A stretch of 35,429 bases of DNA, taken from the NCBI GenBank assembly GCA_002389295.1, contig DGOE01000178.1:1-35429 (forward strand). The letters are read 5' to 3'. Position 1 is the stretch's first letter, and each line of letters starts with the position of its first letter. The notes under the pieces are model-generated. The model was not told the DNA's origin. It searched no databases and saw nothing but the letters and a program-made list of their open reading frames with translations. Source of the DNA: Flavobacteriales bacterium UBA4474. GTDB lineage: Bacteria; Bacteroidota; Bacteroidia; Flavobacteriales_D; Sanyastnellaceae. Of this stretch, positions 15,162 to 23,123 are shown piece by piece. Both the position numbers and the translations under genes were made by a program.

Positions 15162-16571
15162 ATGGAAATCTTCATCAAAGCCAGCCAGTTCCTGCTCAGC
15201 CTGTCTTTCCTCATCGTGTTGCACGAGCTGGGGCATTTCATTCCAGCCCGGCTGTTCAAGACCCGCGTGGAGAAGTTCTTTCTCTTCTTCGACATCAAAG
15301 GCGCCCTGTTTCAGAAAAAAATCGGCGAAACCGTGTACGGCATTGGCTGGCTGCCCTTGGGCGGCTACGTCAAAATCGCCGGCATGATCGACGAATCCAT
15401 GGACAAGGAACAAATGGCCAAGCCTGCTCAGCCCTGGGAGTTTCGTTCCAAGCCCGCATGGCAACGGCTCATCATCATGCTCGGCGGGGTCACCGTCAAC
15501 CTCATCTTGGGTGTGGTCATCTATGGCATGATCTTCTTTGTGTGGGGTGACCGTGACTTGCGCATTGACCGACTGCCCTACGGCTTGAATTACGTCGAGC
15601 CCCTCGAGCGCATGGGGCTCCAAGACGGTGACATCCTCCTCTCCCTTGGTGACGAGCCTGTGCAAGGAGTGGATGACTTCCGCAGGGCGGCTTTTGGGTC
15701 CAATGTGACCCAGGCCGAAGTCATGAGAAATGGCATGAGGCAAACGGTGAATTTCCCCGTGGATCTTGGCCAGTTCCTGATCGATGAATCCGCCAACTTG
15801 CCCAAAGGCGAGGCCCCCTTCAGCGTCAACTTCCCAGCATTGGTCGACCGCATTTCCCCGGGTTCAAATGCGGCGGCGGCAGGACTGCAACCCGGCGACC
15901 GCATCACCTCCATCCAAAACGTGGCCACGCCCTTCTTCTTTGATGTGGTGACCGAACTCGCCAAGTTCAAAGAGCAGCAAGGCATTGCCATCGGCGTTCA
16001 ACGAACACCCGAAGAGGTCGGGGCCGATGTACAGGTCGACCGCATTGCCCAACCACTGCCGGCAAACAACGGCAACATCACACTCTACGCCGATGTAGAT
16101 GTGGATGGCAAACTGGGGTTCTTCCCCGTGCCGTTCGAAGGCCTTGACGGTTTCGAATTCGAGGAGAAGGAATACGGTTTCATTTCCGCCATGGCCGGTG
16201 GCGCAGACAAAGCGGCCACCACCCTCACCAACTATGTCTCCTCACTGAAGTACCTCTTCCGCCCCGGCGGATCAAAACAACTCGGCGGGTTCATCACCCT
16301 GGGCAGCATCTTCAGTCCCGAGTGGAATTGGCAGAGCTTCTGGAACATCACCGCCCTGCTTTCCATCATTCTGGCTTTCATGAACCTGTTGCCCATCCCC
16401 GCGCTTGATGGCGGGCATGTGGTGTTTCTGCTCTATGAAATGGTCTCCGGGCGCAAACCCGGTGAAAAGGTCATGGAGTACGGCCAACTGCTCGGGCTGC
16501 TTTTTGTGGGTGCCCTCATGCTGGTGGCAAACGGAAACGACCTTTGGAAATGGTTTACAGGCCAACTTTGA
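15162..16571 (+). CDS. rseP: Site-2 protease, RseP-type zinc metalloprotease
   Basis: A 469-residue intramembrane protease. By family knowledge it cuts membrane-embedded anti-sigma factors or leftover signal peptides inside the inner membrane. The first helix carries the zinc motif HELGH (His21, Glu22, His25). The third ligand is in the C-terminal LPIPALDGGHVVF, with Asp at about 416. GWLPLGGYVKIAGM is the conserved beta-loop. Two PDZ-like regions lie in the periplasmic part (about 140-330), for example GLQDGDILLSLGDEPV and AGLQPGDRITSIQNV. At least three further helices flank them, near 105-125, 395-415 and 440-455. It is followed 23 bases later by the HPt gene on the same strand. No sigma or anti-sigma gene is adjacent. 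Confidence 0.95.
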   Translation: MEIFIKASQFLLSLSFLIVLHELGHFIPARLFKTRVEKFFLFFDIKGALFQKKIGETVYGIGWLPLGGYVKIAGMIDESMDKEQMAKPAQPWEFRSKPAWQRLIIMLGGVTVNLILGVVIYGMIFFVWGDRDLRIDRLPYGLNYVEPLERMGLQDGDILLSLGDEPVQGVDDFRRAAFGSNVTQAEVMRNGMRQTVNFPVDLGQFLIDESANLPKGEAPFSVNFPALVDRISPGSNAAAAGLQPGDRITSIQNVATPFFFDVVTELAKFKEQQGIAIGVQRTPEEVGADVQVDRIAQPLPANNGNITLYADVDVDGKLGFFPVPFEGLDGFEFEEKEYGFISAMAGGADKAATTLTNYVSSLKYLFRPGGSKQLGGFITLGSIFSPEWNWQSFWNITALLSIILAFMNLLPIPALDGGHVVFLLYEMVSGRKPGEKVMEYGQLLGLLFVGALMLVANGNDLWKWFTGQL

Positions 16572-16594
16572 CCTAATTTTTTGCATATTGTACC

Positions 16595-16939
16595 ATGGCG
16601 TCTTTGGATTTAGCCCACCTCAAGCGCATCGTCGGAGATGACCCCAGCTTTATTCGACAGGTTTTGCAAATTTTCGTTCGCAATACACCTGAAGACATGA
16701 AGGCCCTTTTTGACAGTGTCGAGAGCCAAAGCTTTGATCAGGTCTCTTTCTATGCCCACAAGCTGAAGAGCGCAGCCGGCGCCATTGGCTACAATGAAGC
16801 CTACGAAGATTTCAAGCGCCTGGAAGTCATGTCCAAGCAAATGGCCCCCTGGCCAGAAATTACCGCTGAGGTCGCCCGACTCAGTGGGCAATGCCAGGCC
16901 TGCATGGTTGACATCGAAGACATCCTCGGCGCACTCTGA
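16595..16939 (+). CDS. Stand-alone histidine phosphotransfer (HPt) protein
   Basis: A 114-residue all-helical protein with the HPt signature YAHKLKSAAGAIGY. The phosphoacceptor is His55, followed by the usual Lys58 and Gly residues. HPt domains relay phosphate between receiver domains in multi-step two-component systems in the cytoplasm. The protein is just the four-helix bundle, with no kinase or receiver attached, and no histidine kinase or response regulator is encoded in the window. Its partners must therefore lie elsewhere. It sits 23 bases downstream of rseP and converges with dprA, with only 17 bases between the two stops. Confidence 0.85.
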   Translation: MASLDLAHLKRIVGDDPSFIRQVLQIFVRNTPEDMKALFDSVESQSFDQVSFYAHKLKSAAGAIGYNEAYEDFKRLEVMSKQMAPWPEITAEVARLSGQCQACMVDIEDILGAL

Positions 16940-16956
16940 CCCTGTCCGTCCTGCCC

Positions 16957-18090
16957 TCAGCGCACAGTACGGGTAAATCGATCGCCTGGCCAACAGCGCA
17001 CCCAACCATCCAATTCAGCTTCAAGCAACCGCTTGCGCACCCCATTGGGTTCCCCCGCCAGCCGCTCCACCACTTCCTCAAATGGCCGAGAAATGTAGGG
17101 GTCCAAAGCACTGAGGATCGCAGGGTCTCCTTGCGCATTCGAGGCATCAGCAACATCCAATTCAGGTGCCGGGTCTCGCCGCTTCAACCACCCCATGGCC
17201 AGGGGAAGGTCTTCCGGTGCATGCAACAATTCTGCCACCTGGTCGCGGATCAATCGGGCATTGCCCTTCATTGCGTCGGCGCACCACGTGGGTGACAAGG
17301 CGAACACCCTGCGGTCATAATCCTGGGCCAAACGCGCCGTGATCAGGCTGCCACCAGGATCACCGGACTCCACCACGACCACCGCCTCCACCAAGCCGGC
17401 GATGATCCTGTTTCTCGCAGGAAAAGTGTACTTGGAAGCCGGCATGCCCCAGCGATATTCCGAAACCCAACTTCCCCCGGCATCGAGCACCCTTTCAGCC
17501 AGCCGCACATTCGTCCTTGGATGAACAGCGTGCAAGCCATGGGCCAGGCAGGCCACTGTGGGCACGCCCCGATCCAAAGCCATGCGGTGGGCTGTGGCAT
17601 CGATGCCATCGGCCATGCCGCTGACCATGACCCAAGGTGCGTCCGGCATCCCTTCAAACAAAGCCTCCACCGCAGCGTGGCCCACCGAGGACGCCTTGCG
17701 CGTGCCCACAACACCTACAGGCCGCCGCATAGAAAGGGCGTCCACGTTGCCTTTTACAAACAGCACCCACGGAGCATCGGGCAACTGCCCCAACAAATGA
17801 GGGTAGCCGCGGCGACCGAGAATCAACGCCACTACGCCCTGCTCAGCCATCGCATCGCGCTCCCGGCATGCCCGGTCGCGGGCCGGCATGAGCATATTCG
17901 GTGCAAAGCCGGAAAGCCAATTGGAAAGGCCCACCTCGCGAACGGCGCGCAAAGCGCCTCTTCCATTGAATTTGGGCAGCTGCTTGGCCGTCAGCCAATC
18001 CAACAACCACTGCTCAGCATCACCCTCAATAAAACCAATCAAGGGGTCGCGTTCTCCAACCTGTGTCATGGCCGCAATTTGACCGGACAA
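16957..18090 (-). CDS. dprA: DNA-processing protein DprA
   Basis: A 377-residue protein that in other bacteria protects incoming single-stranded DNA and loads RecA onto it during natural transformation. The Rossmann-like core spans about 123-290, with GVVGTRKAS, VSGMADGIDATAHRMAL, the YTFPARNRIIAGL segment and GDPGGSLITARLAQDYDRRVFAL, all typical of DprA/Smf. The N-terminal 120 residues form a SAM-like helical region and the C-terminal 60 residues (about 318-377) look like the DprA winged helix. The usual SGLARGID motif here reads SGMADGID, so the Arg is replaced by Asp. The start is taken as ATG 18090; an in-frame ATG at 18069 (MTQVGERD) is also possible. It is divergent from the TonB receptor gene. 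Confidence 0.93.
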   Translation of the reverse strand: MSGQIAAMTQVGERDPLIGFIEGDAEQWLLDWLTAKQLPKFNGRGALRAVREVGLSNWLSGFAPNMLMPARDRACRERDAMAEQGVVALILGRRGYPHLLGQLPDAPWVLFVKGNVDALSMRRPVGVVGTRKASSVGHAAVEALFEGMPDAPWVMVSGMADGIDATAHRMALDRGVPTVACLAHGLHAVHPRTNVRLAERVLDAGGSWVSEYRWGMPASKYTFPARNRIIAGLVEAVVVVESGDPGGSLITARLAQDYDRRVFALSPTWCADAMKGNARLIRDQVAELLHAPEDLPLAMGWLKRRDPAPELDVADASNAQGDPAILSALDPYISRPFEEVVERLAGEPNGVRKRLLEAELDGWVRCWPGDRFTRTVR

Positions 18091-18110
18091 CCCTTCCGCT
18101 TGCCCACCTA

Positions 18111-18141
18111 TTCGTCATCGCCGCCATTGGGTTTACATTCG
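18111..18141 (+). promoter_or_regulatory. Candidate promoter for the TonB receptor gene
   Basis: TTCG (18111-18114), then 19 bases, then TACATTCG (18134-18141). This is the Bacteroidota arrangement, with C in place of T in both boxes. A transcript start near 18148 would leave a short leader before the ATG at 18165. Based on motif and spacing only. Confidence 0.4.
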
Positions 18142-18164
18142 GGCTGACACCCCCACGGTTCTCC

Positions 18165-20576
18165 ATGATCCCATCCCCCTCCTGCTTCTCTCGGCTCCTG
18201 ATGTCATGCGCGCTCTGCCTGTCATGCGCATTGGCCAACCTTTGCACGGCTCAGGAACAACCTGTTTTGACAGGCACCATCACCGATGCCAGCACGAAAG
18301 GTCCTCTTCCTGGCGCCGCCGTGATCCTGGGCACATCCACAGCTTTGACCGATGTGGACGGCAAATTCCAAATCGAACCTGATGCGGCAGGCAACCTGCT
18401 TTTGCGCATCCGATACGTGGGTTATATCGGATGGACCCGCACCCTGGAAGCGTGGCGTGGCCAGCAGGTGCTGGACGTGGCGATGGAACCCGACGTCGCC
18501 ACGATCGGCACGGCCGTCATCTCGGCGGGCCGATTTGAACAAGACCTCGGCGAGGTCAGCGTCTCCATCGATGTCCTCCCCCCCGAATTGGTCAACCAAG
18601 GCGCACCCACCAGTGCTGACCAGAGCCTCTCCCGAACACCTGGCGTCACCATCGTAGACAGCGAGCCCCAAATCCGCGGCGGCAGTGGTTACAGTTTTGG
18701 AGCGGGCTCCAGGGTGGCCGTCCTGCTCGATGGCCTCCCCGTGCTCAGTGGAGACGCAGGGCGGCCCACTTGGGGCTTCCTCCCACTCGAAAACCTCGAA
18801 CAAGTAGAAGTGGTCAAGGGCGCGAGCAGTGTGCTGTACGGTTCTTCTGCCCTGAGCGGCGTGATCCAGTTCAGGACCGCGTTTCCTGACCCTGACCCCT
18901 TGACGAGGGTGACTGTGCAACACGGCGTCCACAGCAACCCGGGCAACAACCGCCAGTATTGGGACCGGAGCTTGATGCAGAGCAGCACCTCTTGGCTGCA
19001 CACCCGCCGCCTCAACAATGGAGACGGCATCAGCTTCGGCGGACAGTGGTTGGGGTCGGACGGCTACAAAGGGCCCCAAATCAATCCAACAACCGGACTT
19101 CCACACAACCGCAGCTACAACCCCTTTACCGTCGACCATTATGACGCCTCCCGACAGTGGCGCGTCAATGGCGCCTGGGAACACGCGCCAAAAGACGGTG
19201 GCTTGGGCTATGGTTTGCGGGCCAATGCCATCTCCGGCGAAAGCATCAACACCCTGCTTTGGGCCGATGCCGACAGCGGGTTCTACGCCGCCACCGACGG
19301 TGCAGATACCCGGACCATTCAGCGCATGGTCACTGTGGACCCGCACCTGGAGTTCGCCAACGGCGCGTGGAATCACCGGCTGCAAGGACGCTTTCTCCGC
19401 CTCGTCAATGACAACGACAACAACCAAGGCAACGCGTCCAACACCTGGCAAACCGAGTACCGATCCCGGTACCGCACAGAGCACTGGACCGCAACCGGCG
19501 GCCTCTATGCGCAAGGAACGCGCAGCATAGCTGAACTCTACAGCGCTGGAGTAGGCGACTCCATCCACAACGCGGGCAACCGCGCCGCCTACATGCAGCT
19601 CGATGTGGAACCCGTTCCACGCCTTCACTTGACGGGTGGCGGACGCTACGAGCATTTCATTTTGGACAGCGTCTCATTGGGCCGTTCGGTGTTTCGGGCG
19701 GGACTCAACTACCGCTTTGGCCAGGCCAGCTTTTTCAGGGCCAGCATTGGACAGGGTTTTCGGTTCCCGAGCATCGCCGAAAAATTCATCCTCACCACCG
19801 TGGGCGGCATCAGCGTTTTTCCCTCACTCGACATTCGGCCAGAGTCCTCAACCAACATCGAGTTTGGCGTGAAACAAGGCTTCCGCTTTGGCCAGGATGG
19901 CCAATGGAAAGGCTTTGTTGACCTCGCTGTATTCCAACAAGATTTCGAGAACTTCATCGAATACACCTTTGGGATCTGGGGCAATACAGGAAACGGTCTG
20001 CTCGATTTGGGTTTCCGCAGCATCAATACCGGTCGCGCCAGGGTCAAAGGCTTGGAATGGAGCACCATGGGCAAGGGCGCCGTGGGCAATTGGGACGTGC
20101 AGTGGCTCATCGGACAAACCTTCTTGGACCCTGTGAGCCTCACACCCGATTCGGTCTATGCCCAGTTCACCGGCAACAGCAACCTGGGCGTCAGTTACAA
20201 CTCGACCAGCTCGGACACCACAGACAATGTGCTCAAGTACCGCATTCTCAACACCTTTCGCGCCAACCTCAGCCTACAACACACCACGGGATGGACCGTC
20301 GGGTGGAACGCCGCCCGCAACACGACCATACAAAACATCGACAAGGCCTTTTTGGACATTGAAGAACTGGGGCTGCTCGAATATGGCCTGATCGATTGGC
20401 TGGCAGAGCGGCCCGGCGCGCAATGGCTGCACGACTTCCAGGTCGGTAGAAAGTTCAGCGATCAGCACCACGTGGAACTCATCGTGCGCAATGTGGCCAA
20501 CCTGAACTATGCCTTGCGGCCACTTGCGGCCGAAGCCAACCGACTCTGGATGGTGCGATACACCTTCACCCCGTGA
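18165..20576 (+). CDS. TonB-dependent outer-membrane receptor
   Basis: An 803-residue outer-membrane importer. I start it at ATG 18165 (MIPSPSCFSRLLMSC), which gives a good signal peptide ending near CTAQ; the frame is open further upstream but that part would overlap the promoter and dprA region. After the signal comes a carboxypeptidase-regulatory-like domain (LTGTITDASTKGPLPGAAV ... VDGKFQI), common in Bacteroidota receptors. The plug domain follows, with SADQSLSRTPGVTIVDSEPQIRGG-type sequence, DGLPVLSGD and VEVVKGASSVLYGSSALSGVI. The rest is a 22-strand barrel ending in the aromatic strand LWMVRYTFTP. No SusD partner follows, so it is not a SusCD pair. The ligand (metal chelate, vitamin or other) cannot be assigned. 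Its stop overlaps the kdsB GTG start by four bases. Confidence 0.92.
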   Translation: MIPSPSCFSRLLMSCALCLSCALANLCTAQEQPVLTGTITDASTKGPLPGAAVILGTSTALTDVDGKFQIEPDAAGNLLLRIRYVGYIGWTRTLEAWRGQQVLDVAMEPDVATIGTAVISAGRFEQDLGEVSVSIDVLPPELVNQGAPTSADQSLSRTPGVTIVDSEPQIRGGSGYSFGAGSRVAVLLDGLPVLSGDAGRPTWGFLPLENLEQVEVVKGASSVLYGSSALSGVIQFRTAFPDPDPLTRVTVQHGVHSNPGNNRQYWDRSLMQSSTSWLHTRRLNNGDGISFGGQWLGSDGYKGPQINPTTGLPHNRSYNPFTVDHYDASRQWRVNGAWEHAPKDGGLGYGLRANAISGESINTLLWADADSGFYAATDGADTRTIQRMVTVDPHLEFANGAWNHRLQGRFLRLVNDNDNNQGNASNTWQTEYRSRYRTEHWTATGGLYAQGTRSIAELYSAGVGDSIHNAGNRAAYMQLDVEPVPRLHLTGGGRYEHFILDSVSLGRSVFRAGLNYRFGQASFFRASIGQGFRFPSIAEKFILTTVGGISVFPSLDIRPESSTNIEFGVKQGFRFGQDGQWKGFVDLAVFQQDFENFIEYTFGIWGNTGNGLLDLGFRSINTGRARVKGLEWSTMGKGAVGNWDVQWLIGQTFLDPVSLTPDSVYAQFTGNSNLGVSYNSTSSDTTDNVLKYRILNTFRANLSLQHTTGWTVGWNAARNTTIQNIDKAFLDIEELGLLEYGLIDWLAERPGAQWLHDFQVGRKFSDQHHVELIVRNVANLNYALRPLAAEANRLWMVRYTFTP

Positions 20577-21292
20577 AGATTTCTGCCATCATACCGGCCC
20601 GAAAAGGCGCCACGCGGTTGCCCGACAAACCCTTGGCTAACATTGGGGGGGAACCCATGATCGTGCATACCTGGCGCGCTGCCGTGGCGCATCCCGGTTT
20701 TGACAGGGTGTGCGTGGCCACCGACCACGCCGCCATTGCAGATGCCGTCGTGGCAGCAGGCGGCGAAGCCGTGATGACCGCAGACACCCACGCAACAGGC
20801 ACGGACCGTTGTCAAGAAGCCTGGAACACCTGGGGAGACGAAGGAGCCGTGGTCAACCTCCAAGGTGACGAGCCGTTTCCCGACCCTGAGCACCTCACAG
20901 CGGTCTGCGCCGCATTGCGGGAAGGCCAATGGGACATTGTCAGCGCCATGCGGCCCGCAGCGCCGGAAGAAGCCACCATGTCCCACCGGGTGAAGGTCGC
21001 GGTGAACGCCCATCAGCGCGCCCTGTATTTTTCGCGGTCTCCCATTCCTTCAGGAGGTCCCCACCATGTTCACATCGGCATATATGGCTATGCGCCAGGT
21101 GCCCTGTCACACTGCGCCGCGCTGCCTGCCGGATCGCTCGAACGCAGCGAAAAACTCGAACAACTGCGGTGGCTCGAAGCCGGCATGTCCATTGGAATGG
21201 TGACCGTTCAAGACGGCCATTCTCCTGGGTCTGTCGACACCCATGAAGACCTCGAAAAAGTGAGGAAATGGCACGCCATAAACAGAGCGTAG
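20573..21292 (+). CDS. kdsB: 3-deoxy-manno-octulosonate cytidylyltransferase
   Basis: This 239-residue cytoplasmic enzyme makes CMP-Kdo, the activated sugar for the lipopolysaccharide inner core. The N-terminus KISAIIPARKGATRLPDKPL is the nucleotide-binding signature (normally ARxxSTRLPGKPL, here with Lys-Gly-Ala variation). HATGTDR at 73-79, NLQGDEPF near 95-102 and HVHIGIYGYAPGAL complete the family pattern. The start codon is GTG at 20573, embedded in the GTGA overlap with the TonB receptor stop. Translation is therefore probably coupled to the receptor. No other Kdo genes are near. Confidence 0.95.
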   Translation: MKISAIIPARKGATRLPDKPLANIGGEPMIVHTWRAAVAHPGFDRVCVATDHAAIADAVVAAGGEAVMTADTHATGTDRCQEAWNTWGDEGAVVNLQGDEPFPDPEHLTAVCAALREGQWDIVSAMRPAAPEEATMSHRVKVAVNAHQRALYFSRSPIPSGGPHHVHIGIYGYAPGALSHCAALPAGSLERSEKLEQLRWLEAGMSIGMVTVQDGHSPGSVDTHEDLEKVRKWHAINRA

Positions 21293-21316
21293 CTCATGCT
21301 TTGCCCACCCAACACC

Positions 21317-21346
21317 TTTGCGAACAGCACAATCGTACTATTTTCG
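21317..21346 (+). promoter_or_regulatory. Promoter for the HU/SPOR gene
   Basis: TTTG (21317-21320), 18 bases, then TATTTTCG (21339-21346). The -33 box is exact and the -7 box has one T-to-C change. The expected transcript start is about 21352, leaving some 12 bases before the ATG at 21364. This is the best two-box match on the plus strand. Confidence 0.55.
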
Positions 21347-21363
21347 GCTTTAGGTAACAGTCC

Positions 21364-22410
21364 ATGCACGCCATTCCCGATACTGATTTCCTGATCCAGG
21401 CATTGCCCCTGCTCCTGCACGACCACGATTGCTTGGTCATTCCTGAGTTGGGCGGTTTTGTGGCGCATCCCGTGCCCGCGCGGTTTGATGGGGACAAGGG
21501 AGAGTGGGTCCCTCCAGGAAGAAATGTGGCGTTCAACCCCAAGCTATCGGTGCGCGATGGCCTTCTTGAGCAAGAAATCAGAAGGGCTACGGGCTGCACC
21601 AATGACGCCGCCTCTGCCTTGATTGACAAAGAGGTCACCGATCTCAAATTCAAACTGGCTGCCGGCGGCACCCAAGAAATTCCAGGACTCGGTCGAATGT
21701 ACCTTACCGAGACGGGCCTCGTCGGGTTCGCGCCTGAACCCCGCCTTGGAGAACGTTACGCTCCACCGGGGTTGACCCGCATTCCATGGGCAGACCTCAA
21801 CGCTGTCGAGACAGAAGCTGCTGACGACCCGGAAACCGGCGATTCACAAACCATAGCCCCGGTAGAAACAGAGGCTGCAGAAACAGCGGAGGCCACATGG
21901 GCTGGACAACTGCTTCGCGTTGCAGCCGTGCTCCTGCTGCCTTTGATAGTTGGGGGTTCACTGTGGTGGGGACAATCCGAGGGCGCCCAATTTGAGTTTC
22001 AACCCTTCGAACGGACCACCACCACGCCCTATCTCCCGCGCCTCGAGGGCGAAGACATTCGGTTTCCAGACCTTCAATGGGACAACCCTTTGCCTTTTCT
22101 CAATGCAGGTGCACCCACGTTGGAGCCTGCAGCCAACAATGAGGCCTTGATGCCTATCCCTATGCCCATGGCGGTAGCTTCAGGGTGTACACACCACGTC
22201 GTGGCAGGCACATTCAGCAGCATGCAAAAGGCCGCAGGACTGGCAAGGCGTTTCGAGTCCCTGGGGTACAGCACTTCCATTGTTCCTGGCCCCAATGGCC
22301 ACCACAGGGTCTCGGCGGGTTGCTTCAACGACGCAAGTCAAGCCGCGGCCTTCCGGCGAGGACTCCAACAGCATCACGGCATAGAAAAGGCCTGGATTCT
22401 CATCCTTTGA
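21364..22410 (+). CDS. HU-CCDC81-like and SPOR domain membrane protein
   Basis: A 348-residue protein with a Bacteroidota-specific layout. Residues about 6-130 resemble the two prokaryotic HU-CCDC81 domains (LLLHDHDCLVIPELGGFVAH, VAFNPKLSVRDGLLEQEI, EIPGLGRMYLTETGLVGFAP). In related proteins these are thought to act in the cytoplasm near DNA or division proteins. A low-complexity acidic linker follows. One membrane helix is at about 182-202 (LLRVAAVLLLPLIVGGSLWW). A periplasmic linker leads to a C-terminal SPOR domain at about 274-348 (HHVVAGTFSSMQKAAGLARRF ... HHRVSAGCF). SPOR domains bind denuded septal peptidoglycan. The protein may thus connect the chromosome or cytoplasm with the division site; this is inference from domains. 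Confidence 0.82.
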   Translation: MHAIPDTDFLIQALPLLLHDHDCLVIPELGGFVAHPVPARFDGDKGEWVPPGRNVAFNPKLSVRDGLLEQEIRRATGCTNDAASALIDKEVTDLKFKLAAGGTQEIPGLGRMYLTETGLVGFAPEPRLGERYAPPGLTRIPWADLNAVETEAADDPETGDSQTIAPVETEAAETAEATWAGQLLRVAAVLLLPLIVGGSLWWGQSEGAQFEFQPFERTTTTPYLPRLEGEDIRFPDLQWDNPLPFLNAGAPTLEPAANNEALMPIPMPMAVASGCTHHVVAGTFSSMQKAAGLARRFESLGYSTSIVPGPNGHHRVSAGCFNDASQAAAFRRGLQQHHGIEKAWILIL

Positions 22411-22424
22411 TCCACCGACATTAG

Positions 22425-23099
22425 ATGCACGTCTCCGTATTATTTCCCGTCAATTGGCAACAATACGAGCACATCGTTTTGGACTTCGGTGGGGTACTCT
22501 ACGAGATTGACCACCAAAAGACCACACGGGCGTTTCAAGCATTGGGGTTCTCCAACATGGACAAGGAATTCCGACATGGCGAACAATCGGTCCTGTTTGA
22601 TCGGTTGGAGCGGGGTGAATTGACCGACGAGGAGTTCTTACTGGCCCTGCGCAACCGGTGTTCGAGCCAAACCACAATTGAGCAGGTACGCAACGCTTGG
22701 AATGCCATGCTGCTCGAATTGCGTCCTGAGGTCCCGACGTGGTTGCATTCACTGGGCGGGCACTTCGACCTCCTGCTGCTGAGCAATACAAACGCCATTC
22801 ACGCCAGCTATTTCGAAAAGAACATCCTGCAATCCCGGGGCCGCAGTTTTGCTGACGCTTTCCGGCAAATCATTTACAGCCACCGGATGGGCCGGCGGAA
22901 GCCCGACATCGCCACCTACCAGCACGTAGCCGAGCAGTTTGATCTGGATCCCCAAAAGACCTTGCTCATTGACGATACCAAGGAAAATGTCGCTGGCGCC
23001 ATAGCAGCAGGGTGGTCAGCGGTCCACTTCGACATTGAGTCGCACTCCTTCAGGCAATTCGTTTTGGGCGTCGGCTACGAAGACTTTCTCAACGCCTGA
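22425..23099 (+). CDS. HAD-superfamily hydrolase (subfamily IA)
   Basis: A 224-residue cytoplasmic phosphatase-like enzyme. Motif I is IVLDFGGVLYEID with nucleophile Asp20; the second acidic position is Gly, as in many DxGGV members of this subfamily. Motif II is LLLLSNTN (Ser120). Lys159 in GRRKPDIATY is motif III, and LLIDDTKENVAGA (Asp183, Asp184) is motif IV. The helical cap lies between motifs I and II, as in the YihX-like group. The substrate is unknown. It begins 14 bases after the HU/SPOR stop on the same strand and converges with the barrel gene at 23114. Confidence 0.88.
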   Translation: MHVSVLFPVNWQQYEHIVLDFGGVLYEIDHQKTTRAFQALGFSNMDKEFRHGEQSVLFDRLERGELTDEEFLLALRNRCSSQTTIEQVRNAWNAMLLELRPEVPTWLHSLGGHFDLLLLSNTNAIHASYFEKNILQSRGRSFADAFRQIIYSHRMGRRKPDIATYQHVAEQFDLDPQKTLLIDDTKENVAGAIAAGWSAVHFDIESHSFRQFVLGVGYEDFLNA

Positions 23100-23107
23100 G
23101 GGTCCAC

Positions 23108-23123
23108 GTGGCATCAATGCCAC
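23108..23123. terminator. Small inverted repeat at the convergent gene junction
   Basis: GTGGCAT and ATGCCAC are separated by two bases, giving effectively a 6-base stem with a 4-base loop. The repeat overlaps the stop region of the minus-strand barrel gene and lies 8 bases past the plus-strand HAD stop. It could act in both directions, but there is no real T-run. Confidence 0.25.

Noticed and set aside
18222..19655. 477-codon minus-strand frame opposite the TonB receptor
   Set aside because: Antisense to a receptor with clear plug and barrel sequence; no signal or domain in the antisense product.
22425..23099. HAD protein considered inactive because the second motif I acid is Gly
   Set aside because: DxGGV is a common variant in active subfamily IA members, and the other motifs are intact.
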